A DNA stretch of 25,572 bases from Bacteroidales bacterium (GTDB taxonomy: Bacteria; Bacteroidota; Bacteroidia; Bacteroidales; Muribaculaceae): positions 1 to 25,572 of the forward strand of contig SFER01000007.1 of the NCBI GenBank assembly GCA_004557195.1. The letters are read 5' to 3'. The position numbers were made by a program, and so were the translations under genes. Each line of letters opens with the position of its first letter. The first letter of the stretch is position 1. This document shows, in pieces, positions 9,117 through 16,750 of the stretch. The notes under the pieces were generated by a model. The model saw nothing but the letters and a program-made list of their open reading frames with translations, had not been told where the DNA came from and did no database searches.

Positions 9117-10868
9117 ATGAAGAAAAAGAACCTTTTTATTGCGTTTCTGGCATGCTTGCCACTCGCTTTGGGTGTCTCCTGCGTTGACGATGCCTACGAT
9201 TTGTCGGAAGACATTGATTTCACCATTCAGGTGGGAGGTAGCGATTTTGCAATCCCCGGTGGTGCCACCGAGGCTATCCCGCTGAGCAAACTTTTGAAGG
9301 TTAACGAGGGTGATATTGTTAAAATCGACCCCGTTTCGGGTGATTACTATCTCCTTAAAGAGGGTAATCCCGCCTATTCGTTTGTCGAAGTGCCTGCTTT
9401 CTCTTTCGCTCAACCGGTTATCGACCCGATTGTAAAAGACCTGGGCTTTTCTCCGGTTTCTCCTGCTATGCTCAAGAGCTCCGACATCACTTTCTCTGCC
9501 GATATCCGTCCGGCTGAGTTTAACACCGATTTTGCTCTCAACAGCGTGAGTGTTCCTGCCGAGGTAAAATCGCTCTCTCGCGTTAATGCCAATATCGTTT
9601 TGCAGGTAAAACTCCTTTACAACACTCCTTTGGTGCGAAAAGCTACTCTCGATGATGTGGCTATTTATCTCCCCTCTTTCATTATCTCAAAGAGCGTGGA
9701 TGCAAACCATATCGTGCACGTTAGCAATGCTACAATCACTCCCGGTGTACCCTACACTGTCGATATCGAGGTGGAAGGCTTGAATATCAATTCAGAAATG
9801 TTCAATGCTGCTACCCACACTCTCTCGGTTCAGGGCAATGTGTCGCTTCAAGGCTCTGTGTCGGTTAAGTCGTCCGACATCGATGTTTCGGCTATCTCTT
9901 CTCCATCTATTGCTCTCAGTGCTATCGTATCGGTTAAGGATGCTTCGGCTTCCGATGGCAATATTCACATCGTTTCTGCTACCGGAAAGGTGGCTCCCGA
10001 TATCAATGTGAATGTCGATCCTATCACTCTCGGTGGTCTCCCCGACTTCCTTGACGGCGATGATGTGGTGCTCGATGTCGCCAACCCGATGGTGTATATC
10101 AGCGCGGATAACTCCACTCCGGTTAAGGCTGTTGTTAATGCCGATTTCACTGCGTTCAGCCGCTTTGGCACCGTGAGTGTGGTTGCTCCCAAATTCGAGA
10201 TTCCGGCGATGGCTTCTACTCTTTTCTGCCTCTCCCCTCTCGCTCCCGATGACCAATCGGCTGTGCATGTTTCGGTTCCCGACCTTCCGCGACTTGTCGA
10301 TAAGATTCCCGACCAAATTAATGTGAATGTGGCAGCCGCTGCCGCCGATGAGGAGACTACAATTCGCCTCGGCTCGTCTTATTCTTTCACTACCAATTAC
10401 AAGGTGAAAGTGCCATTCCTCTTTGGCGAAAATCTCAAGATTGTCTATACCGACACACTGGGTGAATGGAACGAAGACATCAAGGATGTTGAGTTTACAC
10501 GCGCCAAAATCACCGGTACCGCCCACAACAACATTCCGCTCGATGTTACACTCTCTGCCAAAGGTCTTGGCGTTGCACAGAGCAACGGCGAGCGTCCAAT
10601 CATCAACGGTGTTACCGCTCGTGTGGTGGTTCCCGCACAGAATGGCGATGATGTGATTCATGCGCTCACCACTGCCGACATTGTGGTAGAAATCGAGGAA
10701 ACGGTTCCCGGCAGTGTAAAACTGCTCGACGGCGTTGCTATTTACATATCTGCCACAGGTACTCCTTCGGTGCCTGCCGAATCGCGTGTTATCAATAAAA
10801 ACCAGACTTTCCAACTCACCAACATCAAGTTGAAAATCCCCGGTGGCGTGAAAGTTGACCTCAATTAA
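9117..10868 (+). CDS. Large lipoprotein of unknown function, beta-rich
   Basis: I do not recognise a characterised family. The 583-residue product starts with MKKKNLFIAFLACLPLALGVSC, a lipoprotein signal peptide with the lipid-anchoring cysteine at residue 22. The acidic stretch after it (VDDAYDLSEDID) resembles the export signal that sends Bacteroidetes lipoproteins to the cell surface. The mature part is rich in Val, Ser, Asp and Ile, alternates in a beta-strand pattern and appears to contain several similar sandwich-like stretches (for example around 120-290). Almost no cysteine occurs after the lipobox. It is followed after 21 bases by a DUF5723 outer-membrane protein, so the two may act together at the outer membrane. 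Adhesin-like, structural or assembly roles are possible; none is shown. Confidence 0.8.
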   Translation: MKKKNLFIAFLACLPLALGVSCVDDAYDLSEDIDFTIQVGGSDFAIPGGATEAIPLSKLLKVNEGDIVKIDPVSGDYYLLKEGNPAYSFVEVPAFSFAQPVIDPIVKDLGFSPVSPAMLKSSDITFSADIRPAEFNTDFALNSVSVPAEVKSLSRVNANIVLQVKLLYNTPLVRKATLDDVAIYLPSFIISKSVDANHIVHVSNATITPGVPYTVDIEVEGLNINSEMFNAATHTLSVQGNVSLQGSVSVKSSDIDVSAISSPSIALSAIVSVKDASASDGNIHIVSATGKVAPDINVNVDPITLGGLPDFLDGDDVVLDVANPMVYISADNSTPVKAVVNADFTAFSRFGTVSVVAPKFEIPAMASTLFCLSPLAPDDQSAVHVSVPDLPRLVDKIPDQINVNVAAAAADEETTIRLGSSYSFTTNYKVKVPFLFGENLKIVYTDTLGEWNEDIKDVEFTRAKITGTAHNNIPLDVTLSAKGLGVAQSNGERPIINGVTARVVVPAQNGDDVIHALTTADIVVEIEETVPGSVKLLDGVAIYISATGTPSVPAESRVINKNQTFQLTNIKLKIPGGVKVDLN

Positions 10869-10889
10869 TCACATTAAAAATGTAATCAG

Positions 10890-12314
10890 ATGAAAACTTA
10901 CAATATTTCCCGCCGATTGATAGCGTTTGTCATTACGCTGGCATCGCTCTCTACCGCCGTTATGGCGCAATACAACAATTCGAGTTATTTCATGGAGGGT
11001 ATGTACTACCGCCACAACCTCAACCCCGCTTTTGCCGCCGAGCGCAACTATATCAATATGCCGCTCTTTATGCTTGGCAACTTCAATGTGGGAATGCAAG
11101 GCAATATCGGTGTTGACGACTTCATTTATCCCTACAACAAGAATGGATATTCGCTCACCACTTTCATGAATCCTTCGGTAGATGCCAAGGAGTTCCTCAG
11201 CCGTTTGCAGAAAAACAATATCGTAAACCTCAACGTGAGTATGCCGATTATCGCTTTCGGTTTCGGTGGTTGGGGTGGTTTCAACACTTTTGAAATCGGA
11301 CTTAAAACCAATGCTGCGGTGAATCTCCCCTACGACCTGTTTGCATTTGCCAAGAACGGTGTTGCCGACTCTCGTATCACCGAATACGACATCACCGACC
11401 TTCGCGTGCGCGCTACCGCCTATGCCGAAGTGGCTCTCGGACACAGTCGCAAATTCCTCGACAATAAACTCGCTGTGGGTGTGAAACTTAAAGCACTTAT
11501 TGGTGCCGGAAATGTGGATGCCCATGTGCGCCACCTCAAGGTTACCATGAGTGAGGACCGCTGGAAAATCCAAGGCGATGGCGAAGTGAATGGTTCGGTT
11601 TCGGGCGCTTATTTCAAATATGACGAAGATGGCGAGATTGATGGCTTCGACGTGGATAAAGCCGGTGTTGGCGGCTTCGGTGGCGCTATCGACCTCGGTG
11701 CTCAATACGACTTCAAAGACCTCGTCCCCGGCTTGAAGGTGTCGGCTGCCATCCTCGACCTCGGTTTCATTAATTGGAAAAAAGGAGTGAGAGCCACCAT
11801 TAAAGACGAATACACTTTCGACGGCTTCAAAGAGCCTATCGTTATCGACCCCGATGATGACGACCCCGGCAAACTTGATAACCAAATCGACCAAATCGGC
11901 GATGACCTTGAGGACCTTTTCCAACTCAAGGAGGACAAGAACCCCAAGTCTCGCACAACATCCCTTGGCGCAACCCTCAATATCGGTGCCGAATATGCTT
12001 TGCCGATGTATAAAAACCTCCGTTTCGGTTTCCTTTCGTCAAACTATATCAATGGTCCGTTCTCCTGGAGCGAGGCTCGTTTCTCTGCCAATGTCGCTCC
12101 TGTAAAATGGTTTGAGGCTTCGGTCAACTACGGCATGGGCAAGTTTGGCTCTTCGTTTGGATGGGTGCTCAATTTCCACCCGAAAGGTTTCAACTTCTTT
12201 ATCGGTTCAAACCACACATTTGGCAAGCTTACACCGCAAGGTGTTCCCGTTGGAAATGCCAATGCACACATCAACCTCGGTTTCAACATCACCTGGGGTC
12301 AGAAGAAAATCTAA
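10890..12314 (+). CDS. DUF5723-type outer-membrane beta-barrel protein
   Basis: This 474-residue protein has a type I signal peptide ending STAVMA before QYNNSS. The early segment (FMEGMYYRHNLNPAFAAERNYINMP) and the Gly/aromatic alternation to the end (LGFNITWGQKKI) fit the DUF5723 family, whose members look like PorV/PorP-type outer-membrane barrels. An acidic insertion around residues 310-350 (DPDDDDPGKLDNQIDQIGDDLEDLFQ is its core region) precedes the last barrel strands and could be a loop. The family has no well-established function that I know of. It shares a transcription unit with the upstream lipoprotein and ends 12 bases before a strong hairpin. Family assignment is from pattern recognition; outer-membrane location is likely. 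Confidence 0.75.
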   Translation: MKTYNISRRLIAFVITLASLSTAVMAQYNNSSYFMEGMYYRHNLNPAFAAERNYINMPLFMLGNFNVGMQGNIGVDDFIYPYNKNGYSLTTFMNPSVDAKEFLSRLQKNNIVNLNVSMPIIAFGFGGWGGFNTFEIGLKTNAAVNLPYDLFAFAKNGVADSRITEYDITDLRVRATAYAEVALGHSRKFLDNKLAVGVKLKALIGAGNVDAHVRHLKVTMSEDRWKIQGDGEVNGSVSGAYFKYDEDGEIDGFDVDKAGVGGFGGAIDLGAQYDFKDLVPGLKVSAAILDLGFINWKKGVRATIKDEYTFDGFKEPIVIDPDDDDPGKLDNQIDQIGDDLEDLFQLKEDKNPKSRTTSLGATLNIGAEYALPMYKNLRFGFLSSNYINGPFSWSEARFSANVAPVKWFEASVNYGMGKFGSSFGWVLNFHPKGFNFFIGSNHTFGKLTPQGVPVGNANAHINLGFNITWGQKKI

Positions 12315-12326
12315 ATCGGACATTCC

Positions 12327-12370
12327 ATCACACAACAAGAGGAGGTTTGAGCCTCCTCTTGTTGTGTGAT
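12327..12370. terminator. Perfect 19-bp hairpin shared by two converging operons
   Basis: ATCACACAACAAGAGGAGG at 12327-12345 is exactly reverse-complementary to 12352-12370, with a six-base loop TTTGAG. It sits 12 bases after the + strand stop at 12314 and 13 bases before the - strand stop at 12384, so it can serve both directions. No U tract follows on either strand, which is unusual for a classic intrinsic terminator. It may act by stem strength alone or protect the 3' ends. Confidence 0.8.
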
Positions 12371-12383
12371 AGGAGCCTTTCCC

Positions 12384-13631
12384 CTACCCTTTTCGGCAGG
12401 TGTATCCCAGCGAATTTACTTTTGCGATTATCGCTTCGTCGGAGGCGGTGCCTTTCACTGCCGCTTCTCCTTTCTCGAGGTTCACTTCCACCTCTTCCAC
12501 CCCTTCGAGTGCCTTGAGGTTGTTGATTACATTCATGCGGCAATGGTTACACTCCATCCCTGTGATCTTGAATAGTCTCATTTCGTTATCTTTTTTTATG
12601 TCGTTGTGAAAATATCGCATAAACAATGCCACTGCGAGTAGCAGCGCAAGCACTACACTGCAAATGGCGTTAAACACCCCTGTTGTGCCGAAATTGCAGC
12701 ACATTTCAGCCTTATTTGCCACCGAAAACCACTCGGCGGGGAGCAGATAGTCTATCACAAGCGCCGCTGCGAGCGCTCCTGCGATTATCGAGCCGATATA
12801 TGCGGCTGTGGCGCGCTTTCCGAGCACCTTCCCTATCACCACTATCGAGGCTATGTTGGTCGCCGGTCCAGCCATGAGAAGGACCAATGCCGCTCCGGGG
12901 CACATCCCTTTCATCATTAGAGCCATTGCCACCGGTATCGACCCCGTTGCGCATGTGTACATCGGCACCGCTACTGCGAGCATCAGCAGCATCTCCACAA
13001 TCGGGTTGTTGATGTTACTAATGAAGAAGTCATCGGGTATCACCATCGTTATCACAGCCGCCAGGAGAAGCCCCACGACAAGCCATTTGCCGATATCCTG
13101 CATCATGGTGAAGTAGCCGTATCGCAATGCCTCTACAACCTTCTTTCCGAAGCTCGCGGGAAGTGCTTTGGGCGGTGTGCAACAATCGCCGCAACAAGCG
13201 GATGTGTGGGTGGTTTCGCCACCCTGTTTGTCGTCGATTTTGTTGGTAACAAATCCGCCGAGCATCGAGGTTGCAAGAGCCACAAGCGGACGTATCACCG
13301 CAAATGGCAGCCCGAGGAGCGAATAGGTCGCCGCTATCGAATCAACGCCAGTCTGCGGTGTCGCTATCAGAAACGACACTGTCGCGCCGCGCGAGGCGCC
13401 CTCGTTGCGTAGCGATGACGCTGTGGGTATCACACCACACGAGCAGAGCGGCAACGGAATGCCGAATGCAGCCGCCTTCACCACCGATTTCATGTCGCTT
13501 CCGCTAAAGTGTCTGCTGTAGAGTTGCGCCGGCACAAAGGCATGGAGTATTCCCGCTATGAGGAATCCCAGCAGCAGATAGGGCGACATCTCGTTGAGTA
13601 GCGCTATGAATGTGTTGATAAAATCCATCAT
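12384..13631 (-). CDS. Permease of the SO_0444 Cu/Zn efflux type with a C-terminal HMA metal-binding domain
   Basis: The 415-residue protein has about eight to ten membrane segments and the permease motif PLPLCSCGVIP with Cys63 and Cys65. A cytoplasmic loop carries a cysteine cluster (CCGDCCTPP, residues 146-154), and the second permease half has a CATGSIPVA motif. Residues about 350-415 are a heavy-metal-associated domain with GMECNHC (Cys361, Cys364). This layout fits the permease family (formerly DUF318, ArsP-related) whose SO_0444-type members export copper or zinc; the substrate here is inferred. The HMA domain could deliver or sense the metal. It is the last gene of the - strand operon, seven bases after aroA, and seems functionally unrelated to its neighbours. 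Confidence 0.87.
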   Translation of the reverse strand: MMDFINTFIALLNEMSPYLLLGFLIAGILHAFVPAQLYSRHFSGSDMKSVVKAAAFGIPLPLCSCGVIPTASSLRNEGASRGATVSFLIATPQTGVDSIAATYSLLGLPFAVIRPLVALATSMLGGFVTNKIDDKQGGETTHTSACCGDCCTPPKALPASFGKKVVEALRYGYFTMMQDIGKWLVVGLLLAAVITMVIPDDFFISNINNPIVEMLLMLAVAVPMYTCATGSIPVAMALMMKGMCPGAALVLLMAGPATNIASIVVIGKVLGKRATAAYIGSIIAGALAAALVIDYLLPAEWFSVANKAEMCCNFGTTGVFNAICSVVLALLLAVALFMRYFHNDIKKDNEMRLFKITGMECNHCRMNVINNLKALEGVEEVEVNLEKGEAAVKGTASDEAIIAKVNSLGYTCRKG

Positions 13632-13638
13632 ACGTTTG

Positions 13639-14862
13639 CTATTTCTCTGTTAATATAACACCGCATTGTGCCAAATGTTGCCAGAACGCAGGGTAAGACT
13701 TCGACACTACATCTATGTCGCGAATCACAAGTCCGGGGAATTTGATTGCAGCGGGAGCAAATGCCATCGCCATCCTGTGGTCCTTGAAGGTGTCGATGGC
13801 AGGCGACAGGACAGGGGGGTGTCGTTCGCCGTGCCATGCCAACCGGTTGTCGTCAACTATTGTAATGTCATATCCGAGTTTGTAGAGTTGGCTACGCAAA
13901 GCCTCCATTCGGTCGGTTTCTTTGATGCGTAGAGTGCGCAATCCCGTTATGTCGAAATGAATATCAAGCATACAAGCAGTTACCACCACCGTCTGTGCAA
14001 GGTCGGGACAGTCTGCCATGTCAATCTCGAGAGGCTTGGGGTTGGGTTTCGTTTGCTCAAGACGCCGTGCGCCTGTTGTCGCCACCCCGAAGTGGGTGAA
14101 AATCTCCGCAATTCGAGAGTCGCCTTGCACGCTTGGCTCCTTCAACCCTTGCAGCGTGATGTCGCTCCCGGGCAAAAGTGCGGCAATTTCATACCAGTAG
14201 GAAGCTCCCGACCAGTCGCTTTCCACAGCGTAGTCGATAGGGGAGTACTCTCCCGGTTGCACAACGATTATATTCCCCTGTCGCTCGATTTCAGCCCCGT
14301 ATTCGCGCATTAGCGACACGGTCATGTCGATATAGGGGATGGATGTCATTTCGCCTGTAAGGCGTATTTCTGTGCGTTTGTCGAGCATCGGTGATATCAT
14401 CATTATCGCCGAGATGTATTGCGAACTAACATTTCCCGGCAAAGTGAGGATTCCGGGGCTTGTAAGCCGCCTCCCTGTGATGCGCAACGGCGGATAGCCT
14501 GCGTTGCCGACATATTCAATCTCTGCGCCGCATTGCCTGAGTGCCTCAACGAGAACCCCGATAGGGCGCTGCCTCATGCGCTCGCTCCCGTCGAGTGTTG
14601 TTTCTCTTCCTTCCTGCATCGCATAATAGGCGGTGAGAAAGCGCATTGTGGTGCCGGCGGCGCCTATGTCGATGCGCTCGGCATCGGTGGCACGCAAAGC
14701 CGCTATCATGGCGTTTGAATCGTCGCAATCGGCACAATTATGCGGCATTTTACCGTTTCCGCTCAGCGCGTTGAGGATGAGTGCACGGTTGGTGATACTC
14801 TTAGATGCCGGCAGGGCTATGTCGCCTGCAATTTTGGCGGGAAATTTTATGCTGTAGTCCAT
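13639..14862 (-). CDS. aroA: 3-phosphoshikimate 1-carboxyvinyltransferase (EPSP synthase)
   Basis: AroA joins phosphoenolpyruvate to shikimate 3-phosphate, the sixth step of the shikimate pathway to aromatic amino acids. The 407-residue length is normal for Bacteroidetes. Diagnostic motifs are all present: LPASKSITNRA with Lys21, Ser22 and Arg26; AGTTMRFLTA; RMRQRPIG; GNVSSQYISA; the KETDRME segment; and DTFKDHRMAMAF near the C-terminus. It begins four bases after the cytidylyltransferase remnant and ends seven bases before the permease, so it is transcribed as part of the epimerase operon. An aroA gene in such an operon is unusual and may explain why the remnant upstream has kept an open frame. 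Confidence 0.95.
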   Translation of the reverse strand: MDYSIKFPAKIAGDIALPASKSITNRALILNALSGNGKMPHNCADCDDSNAMIAALRATDAERIDIGAAGTTMRFLTAYYAMQEGRETTLDGSERMRQRPIGVLVEALRQCGAEIEYVGNAGYPPLRITGRRLTSPGILTLPGNVSSQYISAIMMISPMLDKRTEIRLTGEMTSIPYIDMTVSLMREYGAEIERQGNIIVVQPGEYSPIDYAVESDWSGASYWYEIAALLPGSDITLQGLKEPSVQGDSRIAEIFTHFGVATTGARRLEQTKPNPKPLEIDMADCPDLAQTVVVTACMLDIHFDITGLRTLRIKETDRMEALRSQLYKLGYDITIVDDNRLAWHGERHPPVLSPAIDTFKDHRMAMAFAPAAIKFPGLVIRDIDVVSKSYPAFWQHLAQCGVILTEK

Positions 14863-14866
14863 TTTC

Positions 14867-15085
14867 TTATCGGTTGTTGATTAAATATTCCGCTATCGCC
14901 CAGTCTGCCGGGGTGTCGAGGTCGATACTCCGCTCTGTGGGCATTTCATACATCACTCGGCGGGCAAATTTTCCCATTGGCATTGCCTTGAGCGACTCGA
15001 TATTGATTACATACACCGCTCCGTTGAACTCCCACGCTTTCGGTGCATCTTGGCGCCGTGCCGGGATTATATATAGCGCTTTCAT
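14867..15085 (-). pseudogene. neuA: In-frame remnant of a CMP-nonulosonate (sialate/legionaminate) cytidylyltransferase
   Basis: The 72-codon frame joins the two ends of a NeuA/LegF-type protein. Residues 1-10 (MKALYIIPAR) match the start of the nucleotide-binding P-loop region of the family, which normally continues GGSKGIP. Residues 11-72 match the family C-terminus: RRQDAPK, FNGAVYVI, then SIDLDTPADWAIAEY. Full-length enzymes have about 220-235 residues, so about 150-160 internal residues, including most of the active site, are missing. The product cannot be an ordinary CMP-sugar synthetase. The frame is intact, overlaps the epimerase stop by four bases (ATGA) and lies four bases before aroA, so translation coupling is preserved. 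A real deletion is the simplest reading; an assembly collapse is the alternative. Confidence 0.8.
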
Positions 15086-16242
15086 TGTTTTATATCGTGG
15101 AAATGTTTCATTGTTATCCCCTCCAGCGGGGTGTTCATTATCGCGTTTACCATCTTCTCGAGAGTGTCGGGTTGATAGTAGGGATTTACCGTGTTTCGAG
15201 CCTTCTCACGCCATTCTTCCGACAGCACAGTGGCGATTCCGCGCTCAATCTCTTCCTGCGACACCCCACAATGGAGCACACTCGATGCCGCAATGCGGTT
15301 GCGCTGCCTGTTACCGATGTCGAGAGTGGGGATTTTCATCGACGGAACCTCCACAATCCCACTCGACGAATTGCCCACCACCGCGCCGGCATATCTCAGC
15401 ACCGACAGATAGCGCAATATTCCAAGCGACGGAAACACCACGCAGCGTTCCCTCCGTTTCCCCACAAATTCCTCTATCAGCGAGATTATCACCCTTCCGT
15501 GAGTGTCGTTGTTGGGGTAGGAGAATATCACATTGCACTCGGGGTGCTTGTCGAGCGCAGCGAGCAAGTTGGCACACTGCTCCCCGGGGTCGCTCTCGTC
15601 GAGAGTGGCGGGGTGGAACGTAACCATAAGCGTGTTGCGGTCGATTTTCAGCCCTATCTCCTTCTCAATCTCCTCGTGGCTCAAAAACGGAGCGTTGATA
15701 ATGTTGTGAATCCCTATCGCACCGGTGTTGAACACCCTCTCCGGCTCCTCTCCGAGCTGTATCACCCTTTGGCGGTATTCCTCGGTCTCGGTGAGGTGGA
15801 TATGGCTCATCTTCGTGATGGCATGGCGAATACTGTCGTCGTATGCCCCCTCCGAGATGGCGCCACCGGCTATGTGCGCTATCGGAATTCTGAATATCAG
15901 CGCCGTACTCGCCACTGCGAGCATCTCATAGCGGTCGCCAAGTATCAATATCATGTCGGGTTTAAGCTCCTCAAACACGCTTGCAAACCCCGACATAGCC
16001 ACTCCCATGGAGCGCACGGTGTTTCCCGGAGTGTTTGTGTCGTCGAGCATAGACACATGGCAATTTATCTTGAATCCATCGGCAAGAATCTCCTTATAGG
16101 TGTTCCCGAACTTTGGCGACAAGTGCATATTAGTCGCCACAATCTGCACAATCACATCGGGGCGTGCCTTCAGTGCCTTGGCGATAGGGGAGAGCAATCC
16201 CCAGTCGGCTCGGGTTCCTGTTACAACGCATATCTTTCGCAT
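15082..16242 (-). CDS. neuC: Hydrolysing UDP-sugar 2-epimerase of nonulosonate synthesis (NeuC/LegG family)
   Basis: I chose the ATG at 16242 (MRKICVVTGTRADWG); an in-frame GTG at 16251 would leave almost no leader after the promoter. The 386-residue protein has the family layout: N-terminal TGTRADWGLLSP, GDRYEMLA, HIAGG, a HPATLDE segment, and GNSSSGIVEVPS near residue 285-300. NeuC makes ManNAc from UDP-GlcNAc; LegG makes 2,4-diacetamido-2,4,6-trideoxymannose from UDP-diacetylbacillosamine. Since a LegB-type dehydratase lies in the neighbouring operon, the LegG role is more likely, but sequence alone does not settle it. The gene is first in the neuC-neuA remnant-aroA-permease operon and has its own promoter at 16260-16290. 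Confidence 0.88.
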   Translation of the reverse strand: MRKICVVTGTRADWGLLSPIAKALKARPDVIVQIVATNMHLSPKFGNTYKEILADGFKINCHVSMLDDTNTPGNTVRSMGVAMSGFASVFEELKPDMILILGDRYEMLAVASTALIFRIPIAHIAGGAISEGAYDDSIRHAITKMSHIHLTETEEYRQRVIQLGEEPERVFNTGAIGIHNIINAPFLSHEEIEKEIGLKIDRNTLMVTFHPATLDESDPGEQCANLLAALDKHPECNVIFSYPNNDTHGRVIISLIEEFVGKRRERCVVFPSLGILRYLSVLRYAGAVVGNSSSGIVEVPSMKIPTLDIGNRQRNRIAASSVLHCGVSQEEIERGIATVLSEEWREKARNTVNPYYQPDTLEKMVNAIMNTPLEGITMKHFHDIKQ

Positions 16243-16249
16243 ATCTTTC
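16228..16249. repeat. Tandem 11-bp duplication over the epimerase start codon
   Basis: GCATATCTTTC occurs twice in a row (16228-16238 and 16239-16249). On the coding strand this is GAAAGATATGC repeated, and the start ATG lies in the upstream copy. Loss or gain of one 11-base unit would shift the frame or move the start codon, so slippage here could switch the gene off. Only two units are present. Confidence 0.7.
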
Positions 16250-16274
16250 ACTTTTACTGCAAAATTAATTCAAT
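16240..16274 (-). repeat. 35-bp direct repeat, copy at the epimerase gene
   Basis: Positions 16240-16274 are identical to 16748-16782, in the same orientation and 508 bp apart. The repeat runs from the start codon (CAT on the + strand) back through the leader, the -7 box and a few bases of spacer. Recombination between the copies would remove the whole regulator remnant and leave a single intact promoter for the epimerase. Confidence 0.95.
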
Positions 16275-16290
16275 CGCAGACAACAACAAA
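16260..16290 (-). promoter_or_regulatory. Bacteroidetes-type promoter for the epimerase-aroA-permease operon
   Basis: Read on the - strand, TTTG at 16290-16287 is followed by 19 bases and TAATTTTG at 16267-16260, matching the -33/-7 consensus exactly. Transcription would start about 10 bases before the ATG at 16242. The -7 box lies within the 35-bp repeat; the -33 box lies outside it. Confidence 0.8.
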
Positions 16291-16369
16291 ATGAAAAGTA
16301 TTTTTTATTGTCTAATCGTTCATACACATCGCAAATTATTATTCATTATGGTAGTTCGCCTTGATAATA

Positions 16370-16750
16370 TTATCTCATTATCACCCATCTACCATTTTTC
16401 CGGCTACCTTCACGCACCAATAGTTGCAAGTCGTCTCGTAGAATCTTCAAATCCCGAGATATTTTGCTTTCCGACACCTTTACTTTTCTCGCCAATTCCG
16501 GTATGGTTATCTTGTCATTTTCACCAATAATAGATAATATAACAGATTGTGTTTTAGTTAGTTTTATCTTGTCATTTATCTTGTCATTATCATTGACAAA
16601 GTGTTTGTGGCAAGGTATGTCTATTATGAAGAAGGACCGATTTTCATCAGTTTCTATTTCATCAGGATTCCATCCCTCCTTAAACTCCAATTGATTGTTT
16701 TCGACAGCATTTCCGCTGAGCAGTTTGTCTATGTTTATTGGTAAAGCCAT
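16370..16750 (-). pseudogene. In-frame remnant of an AlbA-domain ATP-binding regulator, retaining its C-terminal winged helix
   Basis: The 126-residue frame (ATG at 16750; an in-frame GTG lies nine bases earlier) joins two ends of a known architecture. Residues 1-32 (MALPINIDKLL, LEFKEGWNPDE) match the start of AlbA_2/Schlafen-like ATP-binding proteins. Residues 33-126 match their C-terminus: ETDENRSFF, IDIPCH, an NDKINDKI linker, and a helix-turn-helix (ITIPELARKVKVSESKISRDLKIL). Full proteins have about 450-500 residues, so the ATPase core is gone. The junction lies beside two 9-base repeats (TTTCATCAG on the + strand at 16642-16650 and 16657-16665). The winged helix is intact and could still bind DNA, so this could be a small repressor rather than debris. 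It has its own promoter and lies just upstream of the epimerase. Confidence 0.75.

Noticed and set aside
9792..11924. Two long - strand frames (9792-10814 and 10869-11924)
   Set aside because: Both are antisense to the lipoprotein and DUF5723 genes and have no recognisable domain, signal peptide or promoter.
14805..15623. 272-codon + strand frame
   Set aside because: It spans the ends of aroA, the neuA remnant and the epimerase on the opposite strand, and its product is Ser/Arg/Cys-rich low-complexity sequence.
15043..16530. 495-codon open frame on the + strand
   Set aside because: It lies opposite the epimerase and remnant genes, whose - strand product has clear family motifs. The + strand translation shows no domain and is rich in His, Arg and Cys, as expected for a shadow frame.
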